From: Theocolax elegans
Taxonomy: Eukaryota; Arthropoda; Insecta; Hymenoptera; Cerocephalidae
NCBI GenBank assembly: GCA_026168455.1
Contig: JANSJX010000008.1
Coordinates: 310,001-374,000, forward strand
Direction of reading: 5' to 3'
DNA: 64,000 nucleotides
The notes under the pieces were generated by a model that had not been told where the DNA came from, did not search any database, and saw only the letters and a list, made by a program, of their open reading frames with translations. This document shows, piece after piece, positions 1-13,068 of the stretch (positions within the stretch are counted from its first letter, which is position 1; each line of letters opens with the position of its first letter). Both the position numbers and the translations under genes were made by a program.

Positions 1-287
1 AGTCGAAATGATATTCTACGTGCGTTCCAAAGGAAGGAAAGCTGCGTACTGCATATTTCGTTATAGCATTCGTGTTTACTTCCGCTCGCATGATTCGGAC
101 TGAGTAACAAGCGCACCGGTCATTACTGCACGTCGGCAACGATCATAAATAATACAAACTGAACTTTTCCTTTCCTTCGCCATCCGTTACCAAATAATCT
201 ATTCCCTTTCGTTTTTTCTTTTTTTTTCTTTTTCGCGGTTCGGGATAACGTCGTTTACCTAGATTGAATGTTAGTAATTAACAGGAT
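1..287. other. No feature recognised
   Basis: Non-coding DNA with a T-rich run near 211-231. I see no gene, structured RNA or repeat boundary here. Confidence 0.5.
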
Positions 288-640
288 TGTCGGACCCAAA
301 TTACAGGAATCTACACCTTTCAACCCAAAAATTCTATCTAATATATTGAATTAAAAATTGGAATAAAATTCATACGGATAGCTTGAAGCATAAGAAAGGA
401 CTTGACGTTTTTAAAGAAAGAATCATTTTTTAAATAATAATTGTGTAAACAATGTTTGGTCAGTAATTATTATTCGAGAAGGCATAATCTTTCAACCCAA
501 ACATCGTGATCAAATTACGGATTTAAAAATTTGGATATATTATTTAATACATGGCTAAGGACCTGACGTTCAGGGTTTCTTAAAAAATTTATTCATTTGT
601 TTATAAAAAATGTAATCTTCTTAAAGAGGTGTCATACATA
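288..640 (+). repeat. Dispersed repeat, copy A (two related monomers)
   Basis: The stretch starts with GGACCCAAATTACAGG and splits into two related monomers, about 291-480 and 481-630. Both carry a CTTTCAACCCAAA block, then a GAATTAAAAATTTGG-like block, a CATAAG/CATGGCTAAG block, the word GACGTT and a T-rich tail. Related copies lie near 17518, 25822 and 46930-49128. No coding capacity and no clear terminal repeats are seen. It may be a non-autonomous transposon or a fragment of a longer repeat; the class is unknown. Confidence 0.6.
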
Positions 641-644
641 GTTT

Positions 645-890
645 ATAAAAAAATATGCAATGTTATGTAAAACCCGAATACAGAAGCACTAGATCATTCA
701 ATTCCAGGTGAATACAACAAGGACACCCTAAAAAATTTCTGCACCGAAAAATCACAATCAATCGTACATTTTTGGTGCAGAAATATTTTAGGGTGTCCTT
801 GTTGTATTCACTTGGAATTTTGTAGAATTACTTATAGTTGAATGATCGAGTGCTTTTGTATTCGGAAATTGCGTAAAATTGCGTATTTTT
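645..890. mobile_element. Small foldback (inverted-repeat) element
   Basis: Two arms of roughly 110 bp are inverted copies separated by a loop of less than 20 bp near 750-767. The core of the arms, which includes AAGGACACCCTAAAA and its complement, is almost exact. The outer parts (GCAATGTTATG against the complement of GCGTAAAATTGC) are diverged but still alignable. It directly follows dispersed repeat copy A. No transposase is present, so it is a non-autonomous element of unknown superfamily. Confidence 0.75.
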
Positions 891-3646
891 TAAAATAAAT
901 ATGTAATAATTATATTTTTTTGCTCGGTCGGTAACCCACCGGGCATACCAGACCCTTAATTTATTGTAATCCGTGATAAACGTTTAGTAAATGGAGGATT
1001 TTCGGATTTTACGTAGTTTTCTTACGCATGCATATATACACAAAATGTTATCACACAAAAATTATTTGAAACGAGTATTTTCAACGATTTTCTCGATTAA
1101 TTTAAAGATATAAAAAAATGTAGAGTATTTGAATCGGTGGAGCGATCTAAATAAATCGAAAATCGCTGAAGGCTAGATTTTCTCATTTGTGTAGGGTATA
1201 TATACATAGATACTTTTCATTCCATCGTAAGTTGAAAAGAATCGAAAAGTCGTTAAGCGCCTTAAAGAATCTTTGGGACAAGAAGTAGTAAAACAGAAGG
1301 AGTATAGAAAGAGAAGGAGGGACGTGTAAAGCCTAAGGAACCCGGCATAGCACACATATATCGATGAAAAGGAAAGAGAGGGAGAGAGAGAATAATATAT
1401 ATATATATATACACACACACATCAGCTTAGCCAGTTTAAGAATCGTACTCGAGGGGGCAAGCGAATCGCCTCGAGCATACCCGGTAAACTTTTGCCGGAC
1501 ACATATCGCAGGTCCTTTCCTTCGTGACGCGTCGAACCAGTTAGGTGAAAAGTTTCGGTTCGAGTTTTCGGTATGTCTACGTCTTACCCCTACTTGGCCA
1601 GCTAAACTTTTTAACGTTGACATATTTACGGGTCTGGTTCTCCAGGAATATATATATATACGAGACTCGAGGAAGAAAAACATTAAGGGTATACTGGCCT
1701 CTTTGGAATTAGCAGGTCAGTCATGGACGACCTGTAGTATATACCGCGGCGCGATCTTCCATTCCGCTCGCGAATCATCCGGCAGTAAATCAAGATTTAA
1801 AAAATTCTTAGGTTTACCTTCTCCCGATGCACCACTCGACCGCACTAAGATTTCTTTATACGTGCATCGCGATTGTAAAACGAAAATAACGGATGTACGG
1901 GCCATTTACTTTTTTCTTCTTTCAATGGAGAGTAGAAGTATACCGATTCTCTTGGATAATATACACTAATACACAATCGTTATATATACACTTCACTTTA
2001 CTCACCGCTATTCATCTTAAATTCATAATGCAATATCACTGCACTGTGGTCGTGTCTTTACATTACGGGTTTATATATCAATTCGTGTACGCACTCGTAC
2101 GTAAAGGAAACGGTAAATAAAATATATTTTTCTTTTCAAATAAACCAACTCAATATTTGATCTTAACGAGTGAAAATCTTTATAACTATGCCAATGTTTC
2201 GGCCGTTTTTTTTTAAACGACGGCCTTTGTGAGTGCTAAAAATTGTTAATAATAAATTTAGGATAATTAACATCACTCAATATATAAATGAAATTCACAT
2301 CATCGAGATTTTTAATATCAAGATAAGATCAAGTATCGAAGTGATTTATTTAAAAAATATATATATCACAAATAATTGATTTTTTCTTTTCGTTTTCTTT
2401 TATCTAATTAACTGCCTGCGGTGGTATGTGTTTGCGCTTAAAATAGTATAATGACTAATTGTTGTCAACATCTATATTTGAATTAATTGTTTATTATTAA
2501 TAATTGTCATTATTAATTATGTTTTTTAAAAATACGTTGATTATGGAATTTATGGTGAAGAAAAAGCAAATTTGTATATAACCTCAAACTCTGTCCAAGT
2601 TAACAATGTTGTTTCTACTCCTGTTTTTTTATTTCACAGTGACAAATCTGAGATATATATATACTGTTTGACATGTATGTCGATTTATATGTAATAACCT
2701 AACAAAATAGAATAAGAAACTAATTTATTAAAATTTTTTATATACATTTTCGAAAAAAAAGATATAATTATATTTGATATATTAAATTTCTCAAAATCGA
2801 CCAAATTCGTTCATAATATTTTTTGCTTCTTCGAAAGCAATGGTTTTTATTATATTATTCGATATTTTAATCAATCTTTATATATACCTTAACCTTAAAT
2901 AATTTAATATTATTTCAACTAAGAATTTTAGTGGTTATCTCCAAAGCACAATAAATCACTAATCTAAATTTAACTTTACGTCTAACGTGTACGATTTCGT
3001 TGTTAAAACCGTCTGATCGGAAAATTAACAGTTTTTATTCACGTATTATTCCCGTTGAGTGGACCGATAACACGAGGGGCATTTAAATGTAACATCATTT
3101 ATATACAACATTTCGCTGAAAAGAATGTCTAACCGATCGTATTATCGAAATTACTATACAACGGTGCACTTAAATTTACGAGAACAACGCTCATAAATAT
3201 TTCCCCCGTTTATCCATGTATATTTTATAGTGGAATCACGAATCCATAACCGCGAGCCAAGGAAACATTAAATAATTGTATACACCGGGTTTTAAAAGTC
3301 CAGTTAGGTCTATATATAGTGAACTCGAGGAGAAGCGGCCCGCGAAAATGAGAGCATATCGAAAAGATTTTTATAACCTTTGGAGCTTTACATCCCGGAT
3401 TCGAATGTATGTGTGTGTGTGTGTGTATACCGAACTCCCACTTTCTCTCTCTCAACCGGAATTGTTTCAATTTGGTAAGCCAAGTACCTAATAGAAGACG
3501 CGAGCGCGTCGAACCTGAAATAATAAGAAGGCAATATAAAAGTTGTAGGAAACTCGTCGAAGCCTCCGCCAGAGGATGCGACTTCTACTTCATTTCGATA
3601 CGCCGCTCGGAAAGAAAGAGTGAGAAAAAGGATAGATACTCAGGAG

Positions 3647-3649
<3 letters not shown>

Positions 3650-3679
<30 letters not shown>
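3650..3679. repeat. (CT)n microsatellite
   Basis: Uninterrupted CT dinucleotides of about 30 bp. They cause a Ser-Leu run in the overlapping open frames. Confidence 0.95.
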
Positions 3680-3683
<4 letters not shown>

Positions 3684-4978
3684 TTCTCACTTTCGTGCCA
3701 GAAAACGATCAACAGCTTCGTTCCCAGCTGGGATTTTCGATACGAACGAAGCTAGGGCGATTGGATTATTTAAACTTTCGTTCTCAAAGTTCCCGGAGGC
3801 GAAACTCGCATCCCTGTTTCCGCCTTACCTTAGACTTTCTTTCTCGCTTTCGGACTTGGAGGCGTCTCCTCGAGTTCCCTGTTTTTCCACCGAAACCTTC
3901 TTCTTTTTTTTTCTTTATTTTTTCTTTTTTTTTTTACACAAAAAAAATCCAAATAATCTCTATGTATATGCGCGCATTCCAGAATTGGAAATCCCCTTTC
4001 ATCTTACTGAAAGTTTCTGCCCCGGGTACCTCAGACGCCAAGTCCGCGTCCACCCTTCTTCCATCGCGTACGACTCTGTATGTATATATGTATATATACA
4101 TACATCACGAGTGCATGTATGTGAACGTCTATAAAAAAAAGAAACTACACACACACACACACATACAGACCTAGTTTTGCGGTATATACGACGGCGCATT
4201 CTTTCACTCCTTCATCCTCCTTCGTCTAACTTTGCTGACGTTATTCCTAGAAATGGAATTCCAAACTAGAGTGGTTTTTTTCACCTATAAAAATTTGCCT
4301 CTTGTTTTACTTTTACAATAAAATCTAATTGTAAAATTGACGAAGAAAACGACATACACATTTAATTATTATAAATCATAGATAATATTATAAATGATAT
4401 ATTATAAATGTTATTAAATTATTTTTATATCACTATATATTTATTACATTAATGAAATATTATAAATACAAAAATTGGGTACGATTAAATTTTAGTTTTA
4501 TTCCTGATAGAGGAAAGTGAATATGTATAGTAAAATATCGCATACATGTACCTAGACACGTCTATAAGAACGTGTGTAAAATAGAAAATACAAAATAGGT
4601 TGGAGGCACCGTAGTGTGCAGTTATTCGTATAACGACATATTCGAGTGTAGTATGTATATATATATTCATATATATTTCTCGACTTGACGAAAAATCGCG
4701 TTAATTCAATCGAAAGGGAGCATTTGGAAAAGACCGAATGAAAAGGGCCTCGTCCTCGTAAAAATCACTCAAACGATAGTTACCGCGTGCACAAAGCACT
4801 CGTGAAGAGCGAACGTGGCAAAGTCGTAATATATCGTGACGTGACTCTACCACGCGAAGCCTCTAGGAAAAAGCGTCGGGAAATAATGGAGCTAAGTGAT
4901 TTCCGGGAAGTTAAAAGCCGCGGATCAAGAAACTCGCTCTCGCTTTCCCTCTTTCTCTCTTTGCCTTTTCCACTATTT

Positions 4979-4983
<5 letters not shown>

Positions 4984-5009
<26 letters not shown>
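4984..5009. repeat. (CT)n microsatellite
   Basis: CT dinucleotides of about 26 bp followed by a GCGCGCGC run, inside a pyrimidine-rich tract from about 4940. Confidence 0.95.
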
Positions 5010-5103
5010 TGCGCGCGCGGTCCTGGTTCCTTTTCTTTTCCTATGAACTCTGCGCCGTTCCTCTTTTAGTTGCTTTTACGGCCTCGGAATGAAATTCACC
5101 GCA

Positions 5104-5132
5104 AAGAAGAAGAAGAAGAAGAAGAAGAAGAA
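5104..5132. repeat. (AAG)n microsatellite
   Basis: About ten AAG triplets in a row. Confidence 0.95.
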
Positions 5133-5928
5133 ACCTGGCAATCGAATGAATTGGTATTACGTGCATCGCTCTTTTTCTTAATTTGCGGACCACAAGAAAG
5201 TGATTTGCTAACGGCCCCCCGATCCTCGAGCTTTCCAAAGGAAAAAACAATTCCCCGGTACTACCGAAACTTTGCGTGTTCTCACTTTAACTAAATCCTC
5301 TTTTGACAGATTACCTTTTGCCGTTCTTCTAAAGTCTCTCTTTCGATTGCGTGCTTTAATGTCTCCCCCCCCCCCTCTCTCTCTCTCTCTTTTTTCTTTA
5401 TTTTCCTCTCCCTTTTCTTTTTTTTCATTTTCTTCGCGTCGGTTTCAAATTACGTTATTATCCCTCAATTTTAAATAAGTACGACGAGGAAATTAATTTG
5501 TGGATCGCGCGAGTCGCAATTGAATGCAAAGGCACTGCGAAAGCCGATTAAGACGAAAACTTACAAATATATTAGTGAATACAACGATTACACCCGTCGA
5601 TCAATAATTCATAAGGAGCGCAAACGAGGTTCAAAGTAAAATGCGGATTCGTCGTATAAGACGTACCCCATTTCACCTCGAATCTAAAAAGACGATCTAT
5701 ATATATATAAGTATAAAGATTGGACGAGGTACACACCGACTCTCTTCTCAAATTCATTCGAAATCAGACATTGGGCATCTCGTTTCTTGGATCTTCTTCT
5801 CGAATTCTCCATCCTCTTAAATTCGGGTACCTAATGGCCAAAAAGAATTCAGAATTTCATCCGGCCATTTACGCTTCTTTTCCGTACATTTGCATCAGGT
5901 CAACACTGTACGGTTATTCCATCGCGAT

Positions 5929-5932
<4 letters not shown>

Positions 5933-5996
<64 letters not shown>
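5933..5996. repeat. Long (CT)n microsatellite
   Basis: About 64 bp of perfect CT dinucleotide, the longest CT tract in the window, followed by T-rich pyrimidine sequence. Confidence 0.97.
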
Positions 5997-5999
<3 letters not shown>

Positions 6000-7003
6000 T
6001 TTCTTTCGTCTTTTTCTTTCTTTTTCGGATATTATCGCGCGCTGGTGACGCGAAACACATAAAATTTGCAAAATATTCCTCCTAGTGCGTATAACCCAAC
6101 TCGAACACGATTGTTACTTCGCGTAAGATGGAGAACGAGAGATAAAAGGGGGAAATCCTTTATTTCGTTTTCTTCGCGCCTCGCCTAAGTACGAGAGGAG
6201 GACAAAGAGCTTATGTAACGTTTATACGCGATCTGGGTATATATCGAGTGGAAAAATACCTCGCGGCTAAAATATCGGATGTTTCACTTTGCCAAGAATC
6301 CGCGCGCTCATATCTTTTTTTTATTTATTTATTGACGTATTGCCTGATTTCCTTCGATATCCAATTATGCTGTAACTTTATTATTTATTTTATAATCGAG
6401 ATTACATTCGTTATTTTATGCTTTATTAAATGTGTGATTTACGATTTATACGTGTGAAATAGATAAGAGAGAAAAAAAGAAAATATTTGAACATTTTCGG
6501 AAATGTACAATTAATAAATATAATTTTAGGTAATAACATGTAATACATCTTGTCAAGATAAAAATCGCTTGTTTTATACAAACAGAATTCTGCGCAGTTT
6601 CGTTCGATCACGCGACGTTTAAAAAATTTCGAAGGGAGTAAGTAAGCTGAATAAAAAAAAACCGATGAAAAATGGATACTCGAAATTGAAAGAAACAATG
6701 ACAAATATCGTTCTGAAGTGTATAACAATGTATTCATAGCGTTAGCGTTAGATTATTTGTACGTGAATCGTCGAGTTGTATTTATTCATTTTATTTTTCA
6801 TAGAAAAATGGGGATCCGCGTATCTTCACAGTGTACGCGGAAACAAAAACTGATATATCTATCCCGATGTAGGAAAGTTACTGTACGAATTGAATGTGTA
6901 AAAAAAAACAAATGGAATGATCTTTTTATTTTTATTTTGTTTCTAATTTTTCCATCAGTGTGTAGAAGATAAATTTTGGTAGCCGTGTCGCGTGTATTAG
7001 TAA

Positions 7004-7028
<25 letters not shown>
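7004..7028. repeat. (AT)n microsatellite
   Basis: About 25 bp of alternating A and T. Confidence 0.95.
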
Positions 7029-7034
<6 letters not shown>

Positions 7035-8104
7035 CAACTTGAGTAAATTTGAAACCGTATTGTTTTTCTTTTTATTCCGTCGCGCGTTTAATTTAGGGGC
7101 TGGGAAACCATTACGTTGGTTTGGCAAAAGTCGTCAACGCGCGCGGCTAGCTCCCAAATTAAAAAAACTCGACGATCAACTGTCATTTTGGTAGATGAAA
7201 ACGGCAAGCACACGCGCGCCTGTCACTGTGTGTATACGGTTGAATATTTGTTTGTGAGGTCAAACTGCAAATTACTGTTGAAGCCGAGGGTTATTGTGCC
7301 ACTTCGTAATACCATTATCCGATTTCACCCGGGTTATAAAATCAAGTCGTTCGACAAAATTGCACGGTGATTTTATCTGTTTTTTTTTCCACGAAAATAA
7401 AGAGCGCTTTACGACTAATTAAATCCTCGGCAATCGCTCATCGAGAGAACATTCTTTTTTTTTATATATATATATATTTTTTTTTCACGATCAACTCCGA
7501 TTCTTTGTTAAACGGTAAATTTCATTTTGCGCCGCCGACTTGAAAACTACCGAAAGCTCCATTTACCGGCAACAAATTGAATTTTTCAATCTCCATTGAG
7601 CAAAACAGTGGAAAGTCAATTTTATAGGTACACATTGAACGAAAAAAATAAAGTAGTAAAATCCACTTCTACATTTTTACGGCCAAGTAAGCGCATTACT
7701 AAACTGATCGCAATGAACTTTCAATTTGATCCCGTCAATCTTAATATTTTAGTAAAATATCGCATTTCTTTTTATTAATTTTTCACCGTAATGTACTCTG
7801 AAAGGCCACACGCGAATAAACGTTAAATATGAACGATTTGGAAGAATGTACGCACAGCCAACGAGTCTCTCTCGGTCGTTTATAGTACATTCAAGATAAT
7901 TACGTGACTTGGATGTGCGCGTGCGTGTAGGCGACGGCCAGTAAAAAAAGTGAGAGAGAGAGAGAAACGTAAAGAAAAATGGTTTTTTCGTAACAATGAA
8001 AATTGAAAAGGCCGCGGGTACAAGCCTCACAGCAATGGAATCGTTGATTAAGCGCAACAAAGGGATATACCGCGCGTCTACCCCCCCCCCCTTACCGCTC
8101 CGCA

Positions 8105-8340
8105 CGTTGTAGGCGCAAGCGTGAAATTATCACCCAACCAAGTTGCCTCTCGCCGAAAATACAACCACGCGCCGCGCGTCATTGCACCCAACGAAATTTC
8201 CATTCCGTCCTTTTTCTCTCGGCTCTCAACGCGGTTTAATCGTCGAATTAGCTTGCGAAACGCGTTGCGTAGTTCGTGTCCCTTGACACCGAGCGGCTGA
8301 CCCTGCGTCGACTCGCCTCACTCGTTACGAATTGTCACGC
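8105..8340. other. CpG-rich unique block, possibly regulatory
   Basis: This block has clearly more G, C and CpG than the AT-rich DNA after 8340 and holds no microsatellite. Words such as ACGCGCCGCGCGTC occur. No open frame here looks coding. Such islands in insect non-coding DNA can be conserved enhancers or promoter-near sequence, but nothing in the sequence proves it. Confidence 0.2.
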
Positions 8341-11112
8341 TTTTAACGTAACTGAATCTATCGATTTACACTAATCCTTTACAATTTTATTGTTTTAAAT
8401 TATTACTTATCCTTCTAATTTATATATACACGTTTTTTTTTTTTTATTTTTATACTTATATTTCCATTAACGACTCGGAAAATGGTCATGTTTTATATAT
8501 TTTTTTATGAATATAAAGAACGAATGTTTCTGATTGTATAGCCAAGTTTTTCACATCGATAATTTAATTAGGATTTAGAAGTTTATGTTTTTTTTTATTA
8601 ATAAATAAACGATGAAATATTGTTTATTCAATTGTTTAAAAAAATTACTTTTTTCAATATAATTATTTTATAATTATACAATTATTTTTTCAATATCATC
8701 AATATTTAGATTTTATTATTACAATGATTTTTAAATTACAAGTTGGAGATTCCTGTAACTATTTTAAAAATCGAAGAAAAACAGTAGACAAAGCTTTATT
8801 CGACTCCGTACACGGAGTAATGCAATTGAAAAACCACAACGATAAAACCGATCTTGATCGTAAAAATGCAATGGTTGTACAGATAATCTTATCAGAAACG
8901 TACGTGATGAATAATTTAATTATCGAAAAGAGAGGGTTAGGTACGGGAGTTAAGCGGATTCGATCCTCTTCGGTATAACCGATCCCTGCAGCGAATTTCA
9001 AAGGACCGGACGAACGAACGGTATAGTGAGTAATGACTTTAGTGCGGGCGCGGGTATATCTAATCGATGGTTAAAGTGTACGCGCTTACTCCTCGTACTA
9101 GTGCGTTATACGCAAAAAAAATCGCAAAGGTCGACTCTAGTAAACTTCCTTTTTTTTTATATATATATATATATATCGAGTCATCAATCGTAATTACGTT
9201 ACCACATTATTCTACACAACGCGAATAAGGTAATCGTAATTGATATCGAAGTTTACCATTAGTCACGAGTGTAATCAACGTGTTATTAATAACAATAACA
9301 ATAACAAATAATAATAAAACCGAGAGTAGAGGATTAACGAAAGGTGTCCATAAATTCTAATAGGTTAACGAAGTGAATAGGTGCGGTTGTACGCAACAAC
9401 ACTCGATGGTAAAAGCTTATTTCTGTTCGGAACTGAGAGTTGCCCTCGCATTACTTAAGAATAAAAAGAAAAGGAAGGAAAGCAGCTTTAAAGTTGGGTT
9501 TCGCGGCGTTAAATGCCATTAAACCTCACGGATCGAGGATATTCGTATATATATATATGAAACTCGGGAAGGGGTGCATATATATACTCGTCACTGGTGA
9601 TATTTCGCTCGATTCGTAGCGTGGTTCAACTCGCCGATAGGGGGTAGTGTCGGGGTGTATAATGGTGTAGGTGGTAGGAGCTGGGATTGGTATAGCAACG
9701 GAGCTCTCGACAGAGTGCTCTTATTAGCGGTCCGGTTCATTAAGCGCGAGCTCCAGCTTCGAGGTTCGCGCATTACCACCCCTTTTGTTTCCCTTACCCC
9801 TAGCGAAAATTTCTCCTTCATTCGCTCGGCCGTTCTTACATCTTTTATTTTCGACGTCTTACTTACCGTTCCGCGCGCGACTCGATTCTCCTGCCACTCC
9901 CTCTTCACTCTCTTTCACTCTCTTCCTTTTGTATTCTTGAGCCTGTCAGTATATATATATCTATATAACCTTTCCCGTATTCTCCACCGGTCTTCCCTTT
10001 ATTCGTTCGTTCGGCCTTTCATTTTCCTTTCTATATACGTGCGGACCAAGAATATACTCCAATAAGATGGATGGACTTTCATATTTTATTTTTCGAACTC
10101 ACGGCACCAACCTTTCTCTCCGACAATCTAGGGGTAACAATTTGTTTTACCTAAATATTGTACGTTTCTATAAATTAATATATACATACTCGGAATTTCT
10201 TTATCCAATTTTCGTACTGTACGTGCAGAGCGAGAAATATGCTAAGCCTGTTATACACTCATGCACCGCGTATTTTCGTATTACACCGAACGCGTATAAC
10301 GTAATCTGAAACAAGTATCGCGTACAATCTTACATAAATAATCTTAAATTAAATCGACGTCATATTTATACGAACTTATACCGAACATTGTATAAATGTA
10401 AATGAAATATAAAAATATTTTGTCTACTTTGCGGTGTATATACATATACATATCGGATTCAAAAGCAAATACCCCCCGAAAGAACCTCTCGAGTTCTCGC
10501 AAACTATGAAAATCCGAATTCAAAATCGAACGATATATTTACTTTCTGGTTTTGTCAAAATTATATCGTATCCGGTGTATTCCAATGGAACGCGCGACGA
10601 GACTTTAAGAAACCGAGTTGATTTTTCGTTCGCGTCGTTTTATTCAATCGACCAAGCGAAAGAGTACAAGGTATATGTGAATATATATATATATATATAT
10701 AACATCGCGATGGCGCACGCGAACGGTAACAAACACGGTGGAAAAATCGTATGACCGCGAAACCAGCGTACACTGCCAAGATTATCGAATTATTTTACGC
10801 GTATTTTTTATTTTAAATCATAAATGTATTCAATCGATTTGAATCGTTTACTAAAGACCCCTCTACAAATTTATCTTTTTTCCTAATGTAATTTTATCTA
10901 ATGTTTATGCGTATTGTATATCGAGCTTTAATTATCGGATATTCGAGAATTAGTTATTAATTTATTTTATCACTTATTTATTTATTTATATAATATTTAT
11001 TGAATTTTTTTATTTAAACAATTTACAATTTAACGAAATATATATATATTTGTGTGTATTTGAAAATTATTTATTTATCTATATTTTAGATTAGTTATTA
11101 ATTTACGTCATA

Positions 11113-11120
<8 letters not shown>

Positions 11121-11158
<38 letters not shown>
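11121..11158. repeat. (AT)n tract bordering a palindromic element
   Basis: Alternating AT broken by one GT step, ending exactly where the 1 kb palindrome starts. A matching ATATATAT run follows the other end at 12154, so it may be the insertion target. Confidence 0.9.
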
Positions 11159-12153
11159 GGAGTATTCCACGTGAAGTGATCCGATCAAAATTTTAAAATG
11201 CGCCAAATTTTGGGTACACATTGCAAAAGTTTTTAAGAATACAGAAAAAAATTTTTAGGTACTGGTATTTATTAGTTCAAAAGTTATTCTAACCTCAAAA
11301 AGTGAACTTTTTCCAGTTTTTTTCAACACCAGCTGAGTTCATCGCTATTTAACTCAAAATCTATCAACTTTTACTATAGAACATTATATGTAACATTCGT
11401 TGCTAATTATGTCTAGAATTTATCCTTCTGGGTTAGAATTTCTAATTTCAAGGTAAATGTTATATAAACTACATGTCAATATTCAACTTGAAAAAAATCT
11501 AACTTCGCCACAATTGATTTTTTTATCCAAAAGTCCAAAAGAAAGCTTGGAGCAATACCTTTCAAATGATCTGTAGCATTTTTATGGCCTTCAATTCTGT
11601 AAAAAGTTATGATAATTTAAAGAAAGACAAAAAATTCACAAAAATTAACATGGTTTTTCTCATTTAAATTTTTAAAAAAATTTCGTCTTTCTTTAAATTA
11701 TCATAACTTTTTACAGAAATGAAGGCCATAAAAATGCTACAGATCATTTGAAAGGTATTGCTCCAAGCTTTCTTTTGGACTTTTGGATAAAAAAATCAAT
11801 TGTGGCGAAGTTAGTTTTTTTTAAGTTGAATATTGACATGTAGTTTATCTAACATTTACCTTGAAATTAGAAATTCTAACCCAAAAGGATAAATTCTAGA
11901 CATCATTAGCAACGAATGTTACATATAATGTTCTATAGTAAAAGTTGATAGATTTTGAGTTAAATAGCGATGAACTCAGCTGGTGTTGAAAAAAACTGGA
12001 AAAAGTTCACTTTTTGAGGTTAGAATAACTTTTGAACTAATAAATACCAGTACCTAAAAATTTTTTTCTGTATTCTTAAAAACTTTTGCAATGTGTACCC
12101 AAAATTTGGCGCATTTTAAAATTTTGATCGGACCACTTCACGTGGAATACCCC
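11159..12153. mobile_element. 995 bp palindromic DNA element, GGGGTATTCCACGTGAA termini
   Basis: Two arms of about 477 bp (11159-11635 and 11677-12153) are near-perfect inverted copies around a loop of about 40 bp. The outer ends read GGAGTATTCCACGTGAAG on the left and the complement of GGGGTATTCCACGTGAAG on the right. Differences between arms are scattered single bases. Both ends abut ATATATAT, so an 8 bp AT-only target duplication is possible but cannot be separated from the microsatellite. There is no transposase frame. The superfamily is not certain: an 8 bp duplication with GGGG ends would fit several groups. A diverged single-arm relative lies at about 56245-56470. Confidence 0.85.
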
Positions 12154-12386
12154 ATATATATGTATAATCAAAATGTCAAATTTAATTTATTGTTTTTACA
12201 TACATATATTTATATAAACGTCTAACACAACGTTATATATTGTATACTCCGAAAAAAACATACACCCAGCGTATATCATCGTACAGTTTGTCAACTATAA
12301 GCGATTCCGTGCATAGGTGTATATGTGTGCAACGCGTTAAATTTTCTATCGCGATCATTCAAATAAGAGCAGAGTGTATATATATA

Positions 12387-13068
12387 CACGGAGAGAAATA
12401 TTTAGAAAATATTACAAAGGAGTTTGGTAAAAATTCCCAAACTCCCAAGTAATGTGGTAACAGACCGAAAAAACCGAAAAAATTACCAAACTGCTAAGTA
12501 AAATTTACAGTAAATGTAGTAAAATTTACTCTAAATGTAGTAAAATTTGTGGAGTTAGCGTACTAAATTTTACAATTAAGCTTGTAAATTTTATTAACTC
12601 TGATTTTTTCCTATACTGTTTACGAAATTCTATAAACAACAGTACAGCACGAGATACCGAAAAGAAGCGATAAATAAAATTTTTATTGGAATCGCGTCGT
12701 TCGTTTGTTTACTTTAAAAGGACGATTCGATGAAACACATGCAAGTGACGCGGTGGCGCAATGGTAAGGACTTGGATTCTCAACCCAAACTTCGCAGGTT
12801 CGATCCCGATGACATCCAGAATTTTTTTCACTAATTAAATTTCATTTAAATATTTAAAATTTCCATAACACTCGAATAATATACATAAACTCAAAAATAA
12901 ATAATATGCGGAGGAATAAAATTTTTTTTCTGATGTTAAAAAAAAAATTAAAATTACAATTTAGTTTGGTAAAAATTACGAGATTCGCAGTTTGTTACCA
13001 CATTACTTGAGAGTTTAGGAATTTTTACCAAACTGCTTTGTAATATTTACAAATTATTTCTCTCCGTG
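12387..13068. mobile_element. MITE with CACGGAGAGAAAT termini and an internal tRNA-like module
   Basis: Terminal inverted repeats start CACGGAGAGAAAT and run for roughly 80 bp, including a TTTGGTAAAAATTCC block and a TAATGTGGTAACA block mirrored at the right end. TA lies directly outside both ends, as expected for Tc1/mariner-type target duplication. There is no transposase frame. The middle holds a tRNA-like segment with A and B boxes. A diverged full-length relative is at 43862-44461 with the same order of parts. Confidence 0.85.
12747..12818 (+). ncRNA. tRNA-like Pol III promoter module inside a MITE
   Basis: A box-A match TGGCGCAATGG (12754-12764) is followed 32 bp later by a box-B match GGTTCGATCCC (12797-12807), spacing that suits a tRNA body. 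Between them TTGGATTCTCAACCCAA can fold as an anticodon arm with loop TTCTCAA, which would give anticodon CTC. I cannot build a convincing seven-pair acceptor stem, so a working tRNA is unlikely. It is better read as a tRNA-derived, SINE-like segment. The same module recurs at about 44143-44218. Confidence 0.6.

Larger units (their letters stand above)
891..11100. other. Long non-coding stretch with microsatellites
   Basis: Apart from the simple repeats listed separately, I see no gene, RNA gene or transposon in these ten kilobases. The open frames (for example 1364-1969 and 3409-4134 on the plus strand) are driven by microsatellite and poly-T translation and show no recognisable domain. AT-rich blocks (2140-3000, 4300-4680, 8340-8720) alternate with CpG-richer blocks (3480-4080, 8105-8340, 9600-9900), a pattern that fits introns or intergenic DNA. 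Confidence 0.5.

Noticed and set aside
1364..1969. 201-codon plus-strand open frame with non-repetitive middle
   Set aside because: Starts in GA/AT microsatellites and shows no recognisable domain; a chance open frame is more likely.
2196..2228. Hairpin GGCCGT/ACGGCC followed by T-rich DNA, as a terminator
   Set aside because: The T run is in the loop rather than after the stem, and intrinsic terminators of this kind are not expected in animal nuclear DNA.
3409..4134. 241-codon plus-strand open frame
   Set aside because: It owes its length to a (CT)n tract and poly-T runs (Ser-Leu and Phe runs). No recognisable domain or splice context.
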